Shown: in pieces, positions 5,470 through 5,977 of the stretch
Layout of the letters: every line of letters begins with the position of its first letter
How positions within the stretch are numbered: position 1 is the stretch's first letter
NCBI GenBank assembly: GCA_030671985.1
Contig: DAOVHI010000090.1
Location: 1-5,977 of the forward strand
Source of the DNA: JAHJDO01 sp030671985 [NCBI: bacterium]
GTDB lineage: Bacteria; JAHJDO01
DNA: 5,977 bases
Direction: 5' to 3'
Notes under the pieces: generated by a model
Seen by the model: the letters and a program-made list of their open reading frames with translations, nothing else
What the model was told of the DNA's origin: nothing
Database searches by the model: none
Translations under genes and position numbers: made by a program

Positions 5470-5977
5470 ATGTTTACGGGAATAATTCAGGAAATAGGCA
5501 GTATTGTTAGAATAAGAAAGAGTTCTCAGTCTTGCGAGCTATGCATTGCGGCGAAAGGCATAAAGGACTCAAAAATAGGAGATAGTATCGCAGTCAATGG
5601 GGTTTGTTTAACTATCACCAAAATAGAAGAAAGAAATTTCTCAGCGGATGTGGTTAATGAAACTTTGCAGAGAACCAATCTTGGTTTATTGCGAGCGGGA
5701 GACAGGGTTAATATCGAGAGTTCTTTACGTGTAGGAGATCAATTAAGCGGGCATTTTGTTCTGGGACATATTGATAATACGGGAACTATCATATCCTCAG
5801 TTTCTTTGGGCAATGGAATTCTTGAAATAGAAACAAAAGACGAGATTACAAAATATATTGTTGAAAAAGGTTCTGTAGCTGTCGACGGGATAAGCTTAAC
5901 AGTTGCCGAAGTTTCTAATGGAAGTTTCAAGGTTGCGCTCATTCCGCATACTATTAGCTCTACAACATTGCGTAATA
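5470..5977 (+). CDS. ribE: riboflavin synthase alpha chain, 3' end outside window
   Basis: Riboflavin synthase converts two molecules of 6,7-dimethyl-8-ribityllumazine to riboflavin plus a pyrimidine that is reused; it acts as a trimer in the cytoplasm. The frame is open to the window edge, giving 169 of about 200-215 residues. The N-terminal barrel begins with the hallmark MFTGIIQEIG (Phe2) and has SIAVNGVCLTIT (Cys46, matching E. coli Cys48) and VVNETLQRTNLG. The second barrel starts at GHFVLGHID (about 95-102) and has YIVEKGSVAVDGISLTVAEV (Lys133, Ser142 matching E. coli Lys137 and Ser146) and ALIPHTISSTTL. All key residues visible are kept. The ATG is 3 nt after the ribD stop and has no good Shine-Dalgarno close by (AAGGA is about 18 nt upstream), so translation is probably coupled to ribD. 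It is controlled by the same FMN riboswitch. ribBA and ribH may follow outside the window, which is inference. Confidence 0.97.
   Translation, partial: MFTGIIQEIGSIVRIRKSSQSCELCIAAKGIKDSKIGDSIAVNGVCLTITKIEERNFSADVVNETLQRTNLGLLRAGDRVNIESSLRVGDQLSGHFVLGHIDNTGTIISSVSLGNGILEIETKDEITKYIVEKGSVAVDGISLTVAEVSNGSFKVALIPHTISSTTLRN

Noticed and set aside
1-5977. CRISPR array, tRNA/rRNA gene, insertion sequence or phage attachment site
   Set aside because: No spaced direct repeats, cloverleaf-like segment, transposase or integrase coding sequence was found on either strand by reading.

Overview
The window looks like ordinary chromosome from an AT-rich bacterium (GC roughly 40% by eye, not counted). It holds six genes, one cut off at each edge, plus one well-defined riboswitch. 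There is no phage, transposase, CRISPR array, tRNA or rRNA. The genes do not fix the lineage. The archaeal/thermophile-like DJ-1/PfpI protein, the stand-alone bacterial beta-CASP nuclease and a palindromic element encoding 'VGAGLKPA' would suit an uncultured anaerobic phylum such as Omnitrophota or Elusimicrobiota, but that is a guess from memory.

Left part (1-1710, + strand). The C-terminal 341 residues of the mismatch-repair ATPase MutS end at 1026. An intergenic gap of about 170 bp carries a sigma70-type promoter with a perfect TATAAT box, followed by a 169-residue DJ-1/PfpI-family protein that ends at 1710.

Middle part (1711-4021, - strand). Three genes read leftward as one tightly packed unit: a 91-residue protein of unknown function, a SprT-like zinc metalloprotein with a TTG start that overlaps the previous stop as TTGA, and a 461-residue metallo-beta-lactamase/beta-CASP RNase whose start lies 10 bp inside the SprT-like gene. 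The beta-CASP stop codon directly abuts the stop of the convergent DJ-1/PfpI gene, with no base between them.

Divergent intergenic region (4022-4344). Leftward, a candidate promoter overlaps an 8-bp inverted repeat. Rightward, a near-consensus promoter (TTGACA, 17 bp, TACTAT) fires straight into a complete FMN riboswitch (RFN element), followed by an 8-bp GAGA-tetraloop hairpin with seven Ts that acts as the intrinsic terminator. The 5' strand of riboswitch helix P1 can also pair over 9 bp with the 5' arm of that terminator, which gives a simple model for FMN-controlled transcription attenuation.

Right part (4345-5977, + strand). Under this riboswitch lie ribD (bifunctional deaminase/reductase) and, 3 nt after it, ribE (riboflavin synthase), which runs off the window. 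They carry out early steps and the last step of riboflavin synthesis, and FMN made from the product would shut the operon off. ribD carries a 29-bp imperfect palindrome in frame inside its reductase domain, which looks like a small mobile palindromic element tolerated in coding sequence.

No clearly new system is visible. The items most worth a second look are the palindromic insertion in ribD, the three-gene unit with an unknown protein, a SprT-like protein and a beta-CASP RNase, and the explicit antiterminator geometry of the FMN riboswitch.
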